DNA of 64,000 bases from Wolfiporia cocos. Lineage: Eukaryota; Basidiomycota; Agaricomycetes; Polyporales; Phaeolaceae. The position numbers and the translations under genes are program-made. The notes beneath the pieces were generated by a model. It was not told the DNA's origin and made no database searches. It was given only the letters and a program-made list of their open reading frames with translations. The DNA lies in the NCBI GenBank assembly GCA_029448655.1, contig JACCLO010000008.1:2108001-2172000 (forward strand). Reading direction: 5' to 3'. Positions 36,939 to 47,000 of the stretch are shown one piece after another; position 1 is the first letter of the stretch; the number at the start of each line of letters is the position of its first letter.

Positions 36939-37691
36939 ATGAATCGCCTGGGAGGGGTCGGGCTCGCGGCCTTTGACCGCCAGAAGTTACACGAACGCTC
37001 CTTCGCAGAGCTCTCCACCGAGATTTCTCAAGGGCAGGTCGACCTCCTCCACTCACAGCTCGCACAGTTCCGCAGCGCGCTCTCGCACTTCGCCAGCACC
37101 CACCGTGACTCGATCCGGAGCGACCCCCAGTTCCGCCATGCGTTCCAGCGCATGTGCACGTCCATCGGCGTCGACCCGCTGGCCGGCCCGCGCAAGGGCG
37201 GCTGGTGGGCGGAGATGCTCAACCTTGGCGACTGGCAGTACGAGCTCAGCGTCCAGATTGTCGACGTATGCGTCAGCACGCGCGAGCGGAATGGCGGCCT
37301 CATCGACATGGGCGAGCTCGTCCGGCTCGTCAGTAAGCTCCGGGGCGTGAGCGGCGGCGCCATAACCGAGGACGATCTCATACGGAGTATCAAGACGCTC
37401 AAGCCGCTGGGCGCGGGCTACGAGGTCATTGATGTGGGTGGCAAGAAGATGGTAAGAAGCGTGCCGAAGGAGCTAGACGCAGATCAGGCTGTTGTGCTTG
37501 CGGTCGCCCAAGATGAGGGTGGCCGGGTATCGGATGAGCTGCTCGTAAAGCGGGGAGGCTGGACCCTTGAGCGTGCGCGAGCTGCACTGGAGAACATGCT
37601 GCTCCGAGATGGATTGTGTTGGCTGGATGATCAGGATGAGGAATATGGCGTTTCGTATTGGGTACCCTCTGCAATGCGGTGGGACGAGTGA
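36939..37691 (+). CDS. VPS22: ESCRT-II subunit Vps22 (SNF8/EAP30)
   Basis: This is a subunit of ESCRT-II, which works with Vps25 and Vps36 in sorting ubiquitinated cargo into multivesicular endosomes. It is one uninterrupted exon of 250 residues. The N-terminal helical hairpin begins MNRLGGVGLAAFDRQ. The core shows FRSALSHFASTHRDSIRSDPQFR, MCTSIGVDPLAGP and GWWAEMLNLGDWQYELSVQIVDVC. These are followed by the two winged-helix domains, including ITEDDLIRSIKTLKPLG and the C-terminal DGLCWLDD and YWVPSA. Length and motif order match the family throughout. The ATG at 36939 is the first in frame and gives the conserved start. It reads away from INCENP. Confidence 0.93.
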   Translation: MNRLGGVGLAAFDRQKLHERSFAELSTEISQGQVDLLHSQLAQFRSALSHFASTHRDSIRSDPQFRHAFQRMCTSIGVDPLAGPRKGGWWAEMLNLGDWQYELSVQIVDVCVSTRERNGGLIDMGELVRLVSKLRGVSGGAITEDDLIRSIKTLKPLGAGYEVIDVGGKKMVRSVPKELDADQAVVLAVAQDEGGRVSDELLVKRGGWTLERARAALENMLLRDGLCWLDDQDEEYGVSYWVPSAMRWDE

Positions 37692-38484
37692 ATAATCTGA
37701 GACTTTAGGTACGTCAGTCATATCTAGCTATGCCTTGCATCAATTCGCCCAAGACGTTGACCAAAATGCTATTCAGAATATCCATATTTCTTGCATCGCC
37801 TCCGCCGATATACGGACGATCTGATAGTATATACCGCAATCTTCCTTTCAGCTCTCGGTGCCGCATGCGCATGCAATTACGTTCTCGTATCGTCCAATGA
37901 CCAAACGGCCGTTGAGCTATTCTATGCATGAGTGTGGCGGACACAACGGATATGACATGCAGCATCCCTGCAGATCTTCCTTTCTTGGTGCTCAACGGAG
38001 GTTCAACTGTTCGCGGGTCAACCCAGGCTGCTTCCATTTGCCTCGTACATCATATTAACATGGTTCGTCCACTCTAAAACCCAGCGAACACCCGGCACAA
38101 GGTGGCGAATCCGCGATGCATCGTCTGTAAGCCGAGGGACGCGCCAATGCGAGAGATAAATTACAATACACGGCCGAGACTTCTTCAGCGCATTTGTAGG
38201 GTCTCAGCTGATTGTCAGGAAGCCATGTCATGATCAATCGTCCCCAACCATCCAGCATCTCTAGCCCGGACCCGGGCGAAACAGAGGATCAGCGTATCCT
38301 AAATCCAGTCAACAGTCACTCTTCTCGCGATCATTTTCCAAAGCTTCACTTTTATTGCTGTGAGGTCACATCCCCAGGCAAGCTAATGCTGGCGCCAGTG
38401 CGCGCGGTCATCAAGTCAGGTTGACACATTACAACACACCGTCCAACCCGGTTGCGCCACCATCACAGGCGCCACACGCGGACC
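37692..38484. other. Intergenic stretch between convergent genes
   Basis: This is the 3' flank of VPS22 and of family A copy 2. I see no gene or RNA in it. Confidence 0.5.
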
Positions 38485-40236
38485 TCACCGTTGAGCGACG
38501 CCCACCCTTCCTCGGGGATGAGGCTTCTCCGCAGTAGACCTCCCGTGCAGTGCCTTACCCTGGCTCCCCCTCGAGTTCGCGCTCGCCGCCGAGGCTGAAA
38601 ATTTTGGAATGCTGAAGATGCGCTGGAAGAACGGCTTCTTCGACCCCGAGTGCGCGGAGCGCGGCGAGTGCGCCGACTTGGTCGTGGACGTTGCGGTGTA
38701 GATCGAGCCAGAGTTCGGCACCTGTGACCAAGCAAGATGCAGACGTGAGAACAGAGCGGCGCGCCGGCGGACGGAATGGAAATGAATGCGAGCATTGGTC
38801 ATAACGGGCGCTACGAAGGGTGCGGAGCTAAAACATGCGATGACACTCACCACGAGCTTGACTTTCTGGCCGGCGGTGGGGAGGACGTAGTACGTGCTGC
38901 CCGAGGCGCGGCTGTCGCGATCGCTCTCCGCAGGCGATGGGCTGCGTGGTGGGACATCGGGCGGTGCGTAGTTGATGGGCTGCGCCGGCGTTCGGACGCG
39001 TGCCGAGCTCCCTGCGCGGCTGTGGCTGCCATCATACTGTCTATGTCTCATGTCATAAGGCTCCTGCGGAACGGCTGAGCCCGAGCGATGTGATGACCCG
39101 TGTGCAGGGTAGTATTGTGCAGACCCGGAGTATGATTGATATGGGGGCTGAGGAAGTGGCGCGGAGTGGCTGTACGTGATAGAGGGCGCCGCATGCGACG
39201 ACGCACTGCGCTGATGTGTGTGATGGCTTCTGGGAGAGTATACAATTGCTGGGGGCGTGTAGTGGGATCTCGAGTGTTTGGAAGAAGGGGCATAGATTAT
39301 CGCCGGGGGAGAATACGAGTATGGCAGTTGAGTCTGTGACCGAGACGAAGACGGATGGGGCGGCGCGTAGCCGGGGTACACGGTGCTAGGAAGGGGATGA
39401 GAGTGCGAGTACGCGATTGGTGGCGAGCTGGATGGTACTGAAATTTGCGAAGGGTCAAACGCGCGCCTCGGAGACGGAGCAGCGATGCTTCGGTGGGAAG
39501 ATTGATGCGAGTGTGCCTGTGGCACTCCGTTGTACTGTTGGGGTTGTGCAAGAGGACGACTCCCCGATGACACAGTTGCGTTCACAGCTGCTAATGCGGC
39601 CTGGGCCGATGCAGATCGTGAGTGAGTCTGCGACAATTCAGAGCGATGAGAGGCGTTGACGGCCGGTTTTGTGGGAGGGAGTGGCGCATCTGCTGCCTGG
39701 AGAGAAGGTAAAATCACGATGCTCTCAGGCGATTGCGAACGAGAAGGGGATTCAGGGTGTTGCACCGGGGTATGTTCCTCTGTAGCATACGACAACGTTT
39801 GTGCGTGGCGACGCACTGCTTGTGGAGACTTGGGCTTGTAAGCTCCCTCCGGGATATGCGAGCCCGACTTTGACCGTGAGTGCGTAGGGATTTGCCTTGG
39901 GGAAGAATTACTATGTGGCATATCTTTTCTTGAGCTTGACCGCCGACCCGAACGCGTACTGGTCGGTATATGGTCTGTCGTCATGGGAATGTCCGGCCGG
40001 CCGTCATTGAATCGTAGGACCATGCGCGGGGGTAGTGAGTGGCTGCTCTCCTCATCTGAATCACTTGGCCCATAGCTAGGTGCGTCAGGCTTGCTAATCG
40101 CAGATGGTGGCGCGGAAGGAGGGAGGAAAGTCAGGATTCCACCGTCTTTAGAATGCGTTTTTACCCATAGCGCAGTACGCTCGCGGGCTGACATGTACTC
40201 GCGTATGGCCTCCGAAGAAGCGGTGTATTCCGTCAT
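38485..40236 (-). CDS. Ser/His/Pro-rich hypothetical protein, family A copy 2
   Basis: This is the longer paralog of the gene at 18585-19538. Exons are 40236-38851 and 38721-38485, 540 residues. The start MTEYTASSEAIREYMSARERTALWVK matches copy 1 in spacing and in the R-x-x-x-W-V motif. The middle 380 residues are Ser/His/Pro/Tyr-rich low complexity with repeated SHS and PPAI-Y motifs. The end has TYYVLPTAGQKVKLV, a phase-0 intron at the same point as in copy 1, then VPNSGSIYT and KKPFFQRIFSIPKF. The 129-nt intron is a multiple of three without a stop. I infer it from GTGAGT/CACAG ends and from the match to copy 1. No known domain or signal peptide is visible. A disordered adaptor-like protein is a guess only. 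Confidence 0.75.
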   Translation of the reverse strand: MTEYTASSEAIREYMSARERTALWVKTHSKDGGILTFLPPSAPPSAISKPDAPSYGPSDSDEESSHSLPPRMVLRFNDGRPDIPMTTDHIPTSTRSGRRSSSRKDMPHSNSSPRQIPTHSRSKSGSHIPEGAYKPKSPQAVRRHAQTLSYATEEHTPVQHPESPSRSQSPESIVILPSLQAADAPLPPTKPAVNASHRSELSQTHSRSASAQAALAAVNATVSSGSRPLAQPQQYNGVPQAHSHQSSHRSIAAPSPRRAFDPSQISVPSSSPPIAYSHSHPLPSTVYPGYAPPHPSSSRSQTQLPYSYSPPAIIYAPSSKHSRSHYTPPAIVYSPRSHHTHQRSASSHAAPSITYSHSAPLPQPPYQSYSGSAQYYPAHGSSHRSGSAVPQEPYDMRHRQYDGSHSRAGSSARVRTPAQPINYAPPDVPPRSPSPAESDRDSRASGSTYYVLPTAGQKVKLVVSVIACFSSAPFVAPVMTNARIHFHSVRRRAALFSRLHLAWSQVPNSGSIYTATSTTKSAHSPRSAHSGSKKPFFQRIFSIPKFSASAASANSRGSQGKALHGRSTAEKPHPRGRVGVAQR

Positions 40237-42480
40237 AATGGACTGTGGCGACAGCTGGATGCTGCAAGGGCCAGAGAAATTTAGAGGACTTTCAGTCTGG
40301 AGGAGCAGTCGGGGGAGAGGAGAAGAGGCTGTCGTGAGCGGCAGTGCCCATATAAATAAATCATGTCAGCTCGAGCTGTACGCCGATTCACAGGGACAGG
40401 TCCATGATGACTTCTGGAGCCAGGGACAGTCCCGACATGGTAATCGGCATAGACGGAAAACAGCCGCTGCGGAAGACATATATCATATCATGAATGGCTT
40501 CGGGGACCTGTTGTAATGATACAGGTCCCGAAGGGCTCTAGATGACCGTGGTAAGCAACGTGTTGAGGGTGAGGCTGTTCGAAGCTATATTCCAGCCTAA
40601 AAAGGTTGTTTTAGGCTCTGTCACAGATCCTGGTTTCCCGGACTATTTGAGCCCCGACATAGCGGCTATCGTAATTCGGTCAGATGTGGCATATTTAATG
40701 TGGCACGACATCGATTTCCTGATGATCGCTCACCAACTAATGTTTATCACCCAGTATCGTGAAGCACTGCTCCTTCTCTTGACAGGCGTTGTGTTGCCAC
40801 CCAATGCTCTTATATTTATGAGCCACAAAGATGCGTGCGCCTCGTAGTGCTTACTCTTCTCCTCGAGAACGCCTGTGCGTCAAAACTCGCGCTTGGCGAA
40901 CGCAAAGAACGCATCCTTGTGGCGCTGGTGCCGCATCCTGTTATCGCCCCATGAACGGCATCGCCTGATCATTTTGCGCCTTCAGCTTAAGTTCATGAGG
41001 TCGCGGACCGTATATCGTCCCGTCACGTTACCGCCGGCATCAAAGTGGCGCAATGCGTTGTGACGCACAGATGAAGTGCCGAGAGTAAACCGGGCTCGAG
41101 TGCACGCATGGACGAGCTCTCGCAGGTCTTTGAATGACTTTCATCGCATGACATCAAAGTTGCGGCAAGACGCCCGCGATATGCACCAGATTAGGTCAAT
41201 GGCGCACTGGAATGGGCGCCTCATGTGGCGTCTTTTTCATCTCGTGAACAGCCTGTTGTCCTGGATAACTTACCGCCAATGGGAGTTCGGCATGACTCGT
41301 ACGCAGCCTGACCTCCATGTAGCGCATGCCTTTCCCCGGGTATATTGTGAATTCCCGCCCTTACTCCGCACGAGTCTATTCATGCTCATGGGGCTCTCGC
41401 AACTGACTCTGGAAACAGCTATCACTCAGCAACATGTCTAACGGCAAATGGATATGCTTAGCTGTCTTCTCCGCGCTGTGTGCACCCTGCTCATCAATTG
41501 AGAGCGATGCTCCATCGCATGCGTGACAGTCTTATCCGCTGCGAATTATGACACAGAAGGCCATCGCACTGAATCTCCGCAGTGCATCCCGAAGGCCCGC
41601 AAAATGGCCCTGAGAGAGGTTTTCGTCGGTCGTTCACACGCTAGGATGTCTGGGCACTTGAGGGACGGATATCTACAAATTAGACCCTCGGACCAGCCTC
41701 GTCTCGTACCTCACGCTTCGTCATTCACTCGTAATCAATGAAGGTCGATATTGACGCAGTCATGCCGTGCGACTGGGGCATCGTGGATACCTATGCGAGA
41801 GCTGCCTTTAGGCTTCGTCCCTCATGGCGCAACGGTCACAGGACGACTTCTCTTCTCCGCAGCGCTGTGGAAAGCGCTTACCCTGAGTTTGCCGCTCGGC
41901 GGCTTTCTACACAGGATGTGGCTCACCTACTCGGGTAGAGCTCTCACAGAGAAGGGAGCTTGGTTGCATAATTCGGCTTGTCGCGCCTCTCCTAAGCATT
42001 CAGACTTTCTTGCATCCGATACAGTCCGGGAGACTAGGCCTGGGTCTGTGGCATGAGAACATGTCGCCGTCCTGCGGATTTTCAACATCATCATTTCCAA
42101 TGTAGATTTGACGGGATGTGTTATGTTGTGTACAGGCCCACACCTCTAGTTTCTTTCCAATAGCTTCTGTAGATGAACAAATGCAGGCCACGCTAAGATT
42201 CCAGATTTGTTCCAGATTTATTGGGTGAGCACCTGGGGAGCCTCCAGCAGACGATTGAAATGTTTCGTTGCCAAAATCATAGATAGCCCAATGAAGATGG
42301 TCTTTGATCTATTGGCATGTATTTCAGGGTATGGGTGGTTACTAGACGCAGCCCGCTTCGCGGTCACGAGGATTGTCCGTGGCGCAGCGTCTCTTCATAT
42401 ACGTTCCGGCAACTGCCGAGGTGCCGCCTCAAGTTCAGGCGCTCGTCTGTCTTTCTGTGCTCACTCGATGCTGGTCCGCC
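40237..42480. other. Gene-poor stretch upstream of the MRP51-like gene
   Basis: No gene is supported in 2.2 kb. Open frames of 60-120 codons on the plus strand lack motifs and adjoining exons. A hairpin lies at 40498-40533. Confidence 0.45.
40498..40533. repeat. Short inverted repeat (hairpin)
   Basis: Arms CTTCGGGGACCTGT and ACAGGTCCCGAAG pair with one bulged G around a 9-nt loop. It lies about 260 bp upstream of family A copy 2 on its 5' side. Function is unknown. Confidence 0.7.
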
Positions 42481-43638
42481 ATGACCTCGCCTGTTCCTCC
42501 GCCATCGCGCTTTGCTGCCCTTCTGCGGCAGTCAAAGCTTGCTTCGTTTGACCCAAACATCGCTCAGACCTATGTCTCGTACGGCGGACACGCGCACCGA
42601 GGAAACTGGGGCTTGAAGCGCCCCCTGCCTCTCCACAGGCGGAATGCAGCCGTCACTGTCAAGGCTATCGACTCGCGGCAGCAGCAGACGGAGTGAGGGG
42701 CGCGCGGAACAGCAGCACAATTGGATCAGGATGTGGGAGGAAGTCGGCGTCGCGCCAGACGTGCCCGAGGTCGGGCCGTGGGGGGAGAAGCTGGGCCCGC
42801 TCGCCGCCATTCAGTGGGACATCGACTCTGAGTTCGGGGCGGCGACGCAGGACTCGCAGCGGGACGACCTGGGGGCGAAGGACGACCTGGAGCGGCGGAG
42901 CATGGCGGTCCCGAACGTGCACGCGGTGTCGGATAAGCAGTTCGCGCGGTACCTGGAGGAGGTGCGCGCGCTGCGGCCTGCGTTCCGCGCATGGCTGCAG
43001 CAGGAGGGAAAGGCGGGCTCGTCCGAGTCGATGTGGGAGCGCTCGCAGAGCGCGGGCGAGGAGTTCCGCGAGTTCCTCGAGAGCAAGGCGTACGGGAAGT
43101 ACAACGCGCCCGGTTTGCGCGTCATCGAGCAGCAGCCGCAGCGCTTCGGCGGCCTCACGTACACGCGCACAGGCACGCTCCAGGTCGCGCTCACCAACAA
43201 GGGCCGCCCGGGGCACATCCTCCACCAGCATGATAGGCGCGACGGGTTCAGCGTGGAGGACAGCGTCGCCAGCTTCGCGGGCATGACCAGCAGCCTCACA
43301 AAGCGCGGCCGCGCGAGCCGCTACCCAGTCGACTGGAACGGGCTGGTGCAGAGCGGGGAGAGGAAAGAGGGCAACAAGGGCATCGCCAACTTCCATCTTG
43401 CCAAGCGGAGATCCTCTCGGCGCCGGTGACGGTGGGACACAACTCGGGAGGGCTGGAGCAGGGCATGATACAAACAGAAGTTTACGTCGACGCAGCGACC
43501 GACCAACTTGCAGACAACACATATAAGCCCGGCTCGCCCGAATACATCTCGAACATACGGGAACCGGTGTCGAAGAACAGTGCATTCACAACGGTGGCGA
43601 AAACGGCACGACCAATCACGCGTTACCAAGGCGAGTGA
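42481..43638 (+). pseudogene. Mitochondrial small-subunit ribosomal protein MRP51-like (bS1m), with apparent frame breaks
   Basis: The frames together encode a protein of the fungal Mrp51 type, part of the mitochondrial small ribosomal subunit. The first piece begins at ATG 42481 and has HRGNWGLKRPLPL and VTVKAIDSRQQQTE, then meets a TGA at 42694. The second frame resumes at once with EQQHNWIRMWEEVGV, LAAIQWDIDSEFG, the GGLTYTRTGTLQ strand and GRPGHILHQ. It runs into a stop at 43427, while the neighbouring frame continues the protein from 43405 with AEILSAPVTVGH to a stop at 43638. The first break could be hidden by a weak in-phase intron (GTCACT or GTCAAG donor, AACAG acceptor). The second needs one missing base. 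Mrp51 is normally needed for respiration, so sequence error is as likely as true decay. Confidence 0.6.
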
Positions 43639-44082
43639 CATCCAATTCATGTACCTGCGTGTATGCGATGAGCTATGCTAGCAGAACCGCGCATGAGCAA
43701 AGGGGCACGAGCAGGTCTAAATCCTCCTGCTTAGCATTGTGGCTGAGCTTCTCAGCGGGCTTTACCGCAGGCCTGTCCATGAGGCCACTTCGGAACGCTT
43801 CCTCCATCTTTCCCTTGGAGTATGCATAGCCGTCCGCAAATTAGAGTTGGGGTGAGGCAGTGCGCGCGAGCGAAGGCGGGCTACCGTATGTTGACGATGA
43901 CCTCTGGCTCTGGACGGCCGTTGGTTTGGAAGATAGATTGCAGGTGCTTGATTCAGATATGGATCGAGATCATGTGAGACTTGCCATGTGCGTGGCGGCC
44001 GGCGTTGCCTACTAAGCGTCGAACGGCAACCGCACTGACTCAAAGAGCTCCCTATTCTCTGTCCTGGACTTCGCATACAAGC
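43639..44082 (+). other. Upstream region of UPF1
   Basis: This 444-bp interval separates the MRP51-like gene from the UPF1 start and must hold the UPF1 promoter. No core element is clear. Confidence 0.45.
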
Positions 44083-47000
44083 ATGGATTCCTTTGAAAAC
44101 TTCCAGTTCGACTCCGCGTCCTCCTACGGCGGCATCGGCATCGTCGACGACACCTCCTCGATCTACACCGCGAACACCACGAGCCAGAGTCATGTTCCGG
44201 ACCTCGAGAGCCTGCCTCCCTCCGACGACCGTTCTTTCGTGTCCTCGCCGAACGGTCGCGGGCACAGCGGACATGCACACGCCGCCGCCAGGGCCGGCAT
44301 CGAGGACGACTTCGACGCAGGCCTCGACGATCTGCAGGACGAAGGGCAGATCGACCTGCCCCCGCACGCCTGCAGGTGAGTAAGCAGCCCGCGTCGGCCC
44401 ATGTGCGTGTCGAGCCTCATGCGTCGCAGCTACTGCGGCATCTACTTGCCCGCATCGGTCGTAAAGTGCCTCATCTGCTCCAAGTGGTTCTGCAACTCGC
44501 GCGGGAACACGTCCGCGTCGCACATCGTGAACCACCTCGTTCGCACGAAGCACAAGGAGGTGATCTTGCACAGCGAGAGTCCGCTCGGCGAGACCATCCC
44601 CGAGTGCTACAACTGCGGGAGCAAGAACGTGTTTATGCTCGGGTTTATCCCCGCCAAAAGCGACACCGTCGTCGTGCTGCTGTGCCGGTGCGTGCTGCTA
44701 TCTGTGCGTGCTGTCTAGTGTGTTTCCTGATCCCGAGAGCTCATTAGTCAACCCTGTGCTACCATATCCAAAGACATCTCGTGGAACGCAGCCTTGTGGG
44801 CGCCTCTTATCGACGACCGCTCGTTTCTGTCCTGGCTCGTCAAGCCGCCGAGCGAGACCGAGCAGCTGCGTTCGCGCCAAATTTCGTTCCAGCAGATCAC
44901 TCGTCTCGAGGACTTGTGGCGCGACAACGCTAACGCCACACTTGAGGATTTAGAGAAGCCCGGGGTGGACGACGAGCCTCAGCCGATCCTTGTGCGCTAC
45001 GAAGACGCATACCAGTATCAGAATATTTTCGGACCACTCGTGAAGATTGAGGCGGACTATGACAAGAGACTGAAGGAATCACAGACACAGACAGACGTCT
45101 CCGTGCGGTGGGACTTCGGTCTCAATCAGAAGCGCGTGGCATGGTTTTGTCTCCCTCAGCTCGAGAGCGGCGAGGTCCGACTCGCAATCGGGGATGAACT
45201 TAGGCTCAAGTATTCCGGCATGCGGCGCAAGTCCTGGGAAAGTGACGGGCATGTCATTAAAGTTCCGGACAGTGAGCATCATCAGCCTCATTGTACGCCG
45301 CATATTCACTGAGTCTGCCCTAGATGTCTCCGAAGAGATCGGTTTGGAACTCCGTAGGTCCGAGGGCGCCCCAATTGACGTTGCTCACAGCTACACCGTC
45401 GACCTCGTGTGGCGGTCAACAAGCTTCGATAGGATGCAGCTGGCCATGAAGACGTTCGCCGTTGACGAGAAGAGCATCAGCGGTTACATCGTGCGTCTTC
45501 ACTTTGTCATTTCCATCCCGCCTCATCTCAACTCAATCTGTATCACAGTATCACAAACTTCTAGGCCACGAGCTTGAGCCCCAGGTGTTGCTCACGCAGA
45601 TGCCGAAGCGCTTCTCCGCACCTGGTTTGCCTGAGCTGAACCATTCGCAGATGTACGCTGTGAAAAGCGTGCTTCAGAAGCCCATCAGTCTAATTCAGGG
45701 TCCCCCGGGAACCGGCAAGACTGTGACGTCGGCCTCGATCGTTTACCATCTCGCGAAAATGAACCCTGGCCAGGTTCTCGTCTGCGCGCCTTCGAACGTC
45801 GCGGTCGATCAGCTTACTGAGAAAATTTATGCGACTGGCCTTAGGGTCGTTCGTCTGATGGCCAAGTCGCGCGAGGCGCTCGACTCTTCGATGTCGTTCT
45901 TGACACTGCACCAGCAAGTGGCGAACGACAGCGCGCACGTCGAGCTACAAAAGCTCATCGAGCTGAAGAACGAGCAAGGAGAGCTGAGTTCGAACGACGA
46001 GAGGAAGTACAAGACGCTCATAAGGCAGTGCGAGAATGAGATCTTGGGTGCCGCTGATGTCGTCTGCTGCACTTGCATTGGTGCCGGAGACCCGCGACTC
46101 AGCAAGCTGAAATTCCGCACGGTCCTCATCGACGAAGCCACCCAGGCGACAGAGCCAGGTATGTCATCATTCAGTCTACCTGAGCAATCTGGTCACACTG
46201 ACCGCGTTCCCTTCCATAGAATGTATGATTCCGCTTGTCCTCGGCTGTAAGCAGGTGGTCCTTGTTGGCGACCATCAGGTCTGCACTGCGCATTCCCACC
46301 TTACCTCCCAATAGCTCACTGATCTCTCCTCGAACAGCAACTTGGTCCCGTTATCATGAACAAGAAGGCCGCGCGCGCTGGTCTCACGCAGTCGCTTTTC
46401 GAGCGCCTTGTCGTGCTTGGAAATCGCCCCATCCGCTTGCAGGTGCAATACCGTATGCACCCGTGCTTGTCCGAATTCCCGTCAAACATGTTCTACGAAG
46501 GGACGCTACAGAACGGAGTTACCGCTCCCGAGCGTTTTAGGATGAACGTTGATTTCCCCTGGCCCGTTCCTGATACCCCCATGTTCTTCTATCAGAACCT
46601 AGGCCAGGAAGAGATCTCTTCGAGTGGAACGTCCTTTATCAATAGGTGCGCTCTCTACACTCTGACATAACTTAGTCTGTTGAATGATGCTTCGCGTAAC
46701 AGGACCGAGGCGTCCAATGTCGAGAAGATCGTTACCAAATTCTTAAAGTCTGGCGTTATGCCGAGCCAAATTGGCATCACCACCCCGTACGAGGGTCAGC
46801 GGTCGTACATCGTTAGCTACATGCAGTTCAACGGCTCGCTCAAGAATGATTCGTACAAGGAGATTGAAGTGGCCGGCGTCCATGCGTTCCAGGGACGTGA
46901 AAAGGACTACATCATCCTGAGCTGCGTGCGGAGCAACGAGCATCAAGGCATCGGTTACTTGAATGATCCCAGACGTCTGAACGTCGCGCTGACGCGTGCG

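Noticed and set aside
42665..43585. 306-codon open frame on the minus strand
   Set aside because: It is antisense to the GC-rich MRP51-like coding sequence and has the Arg/Leu/Ala-rich, motif-free look of a shadow frame.
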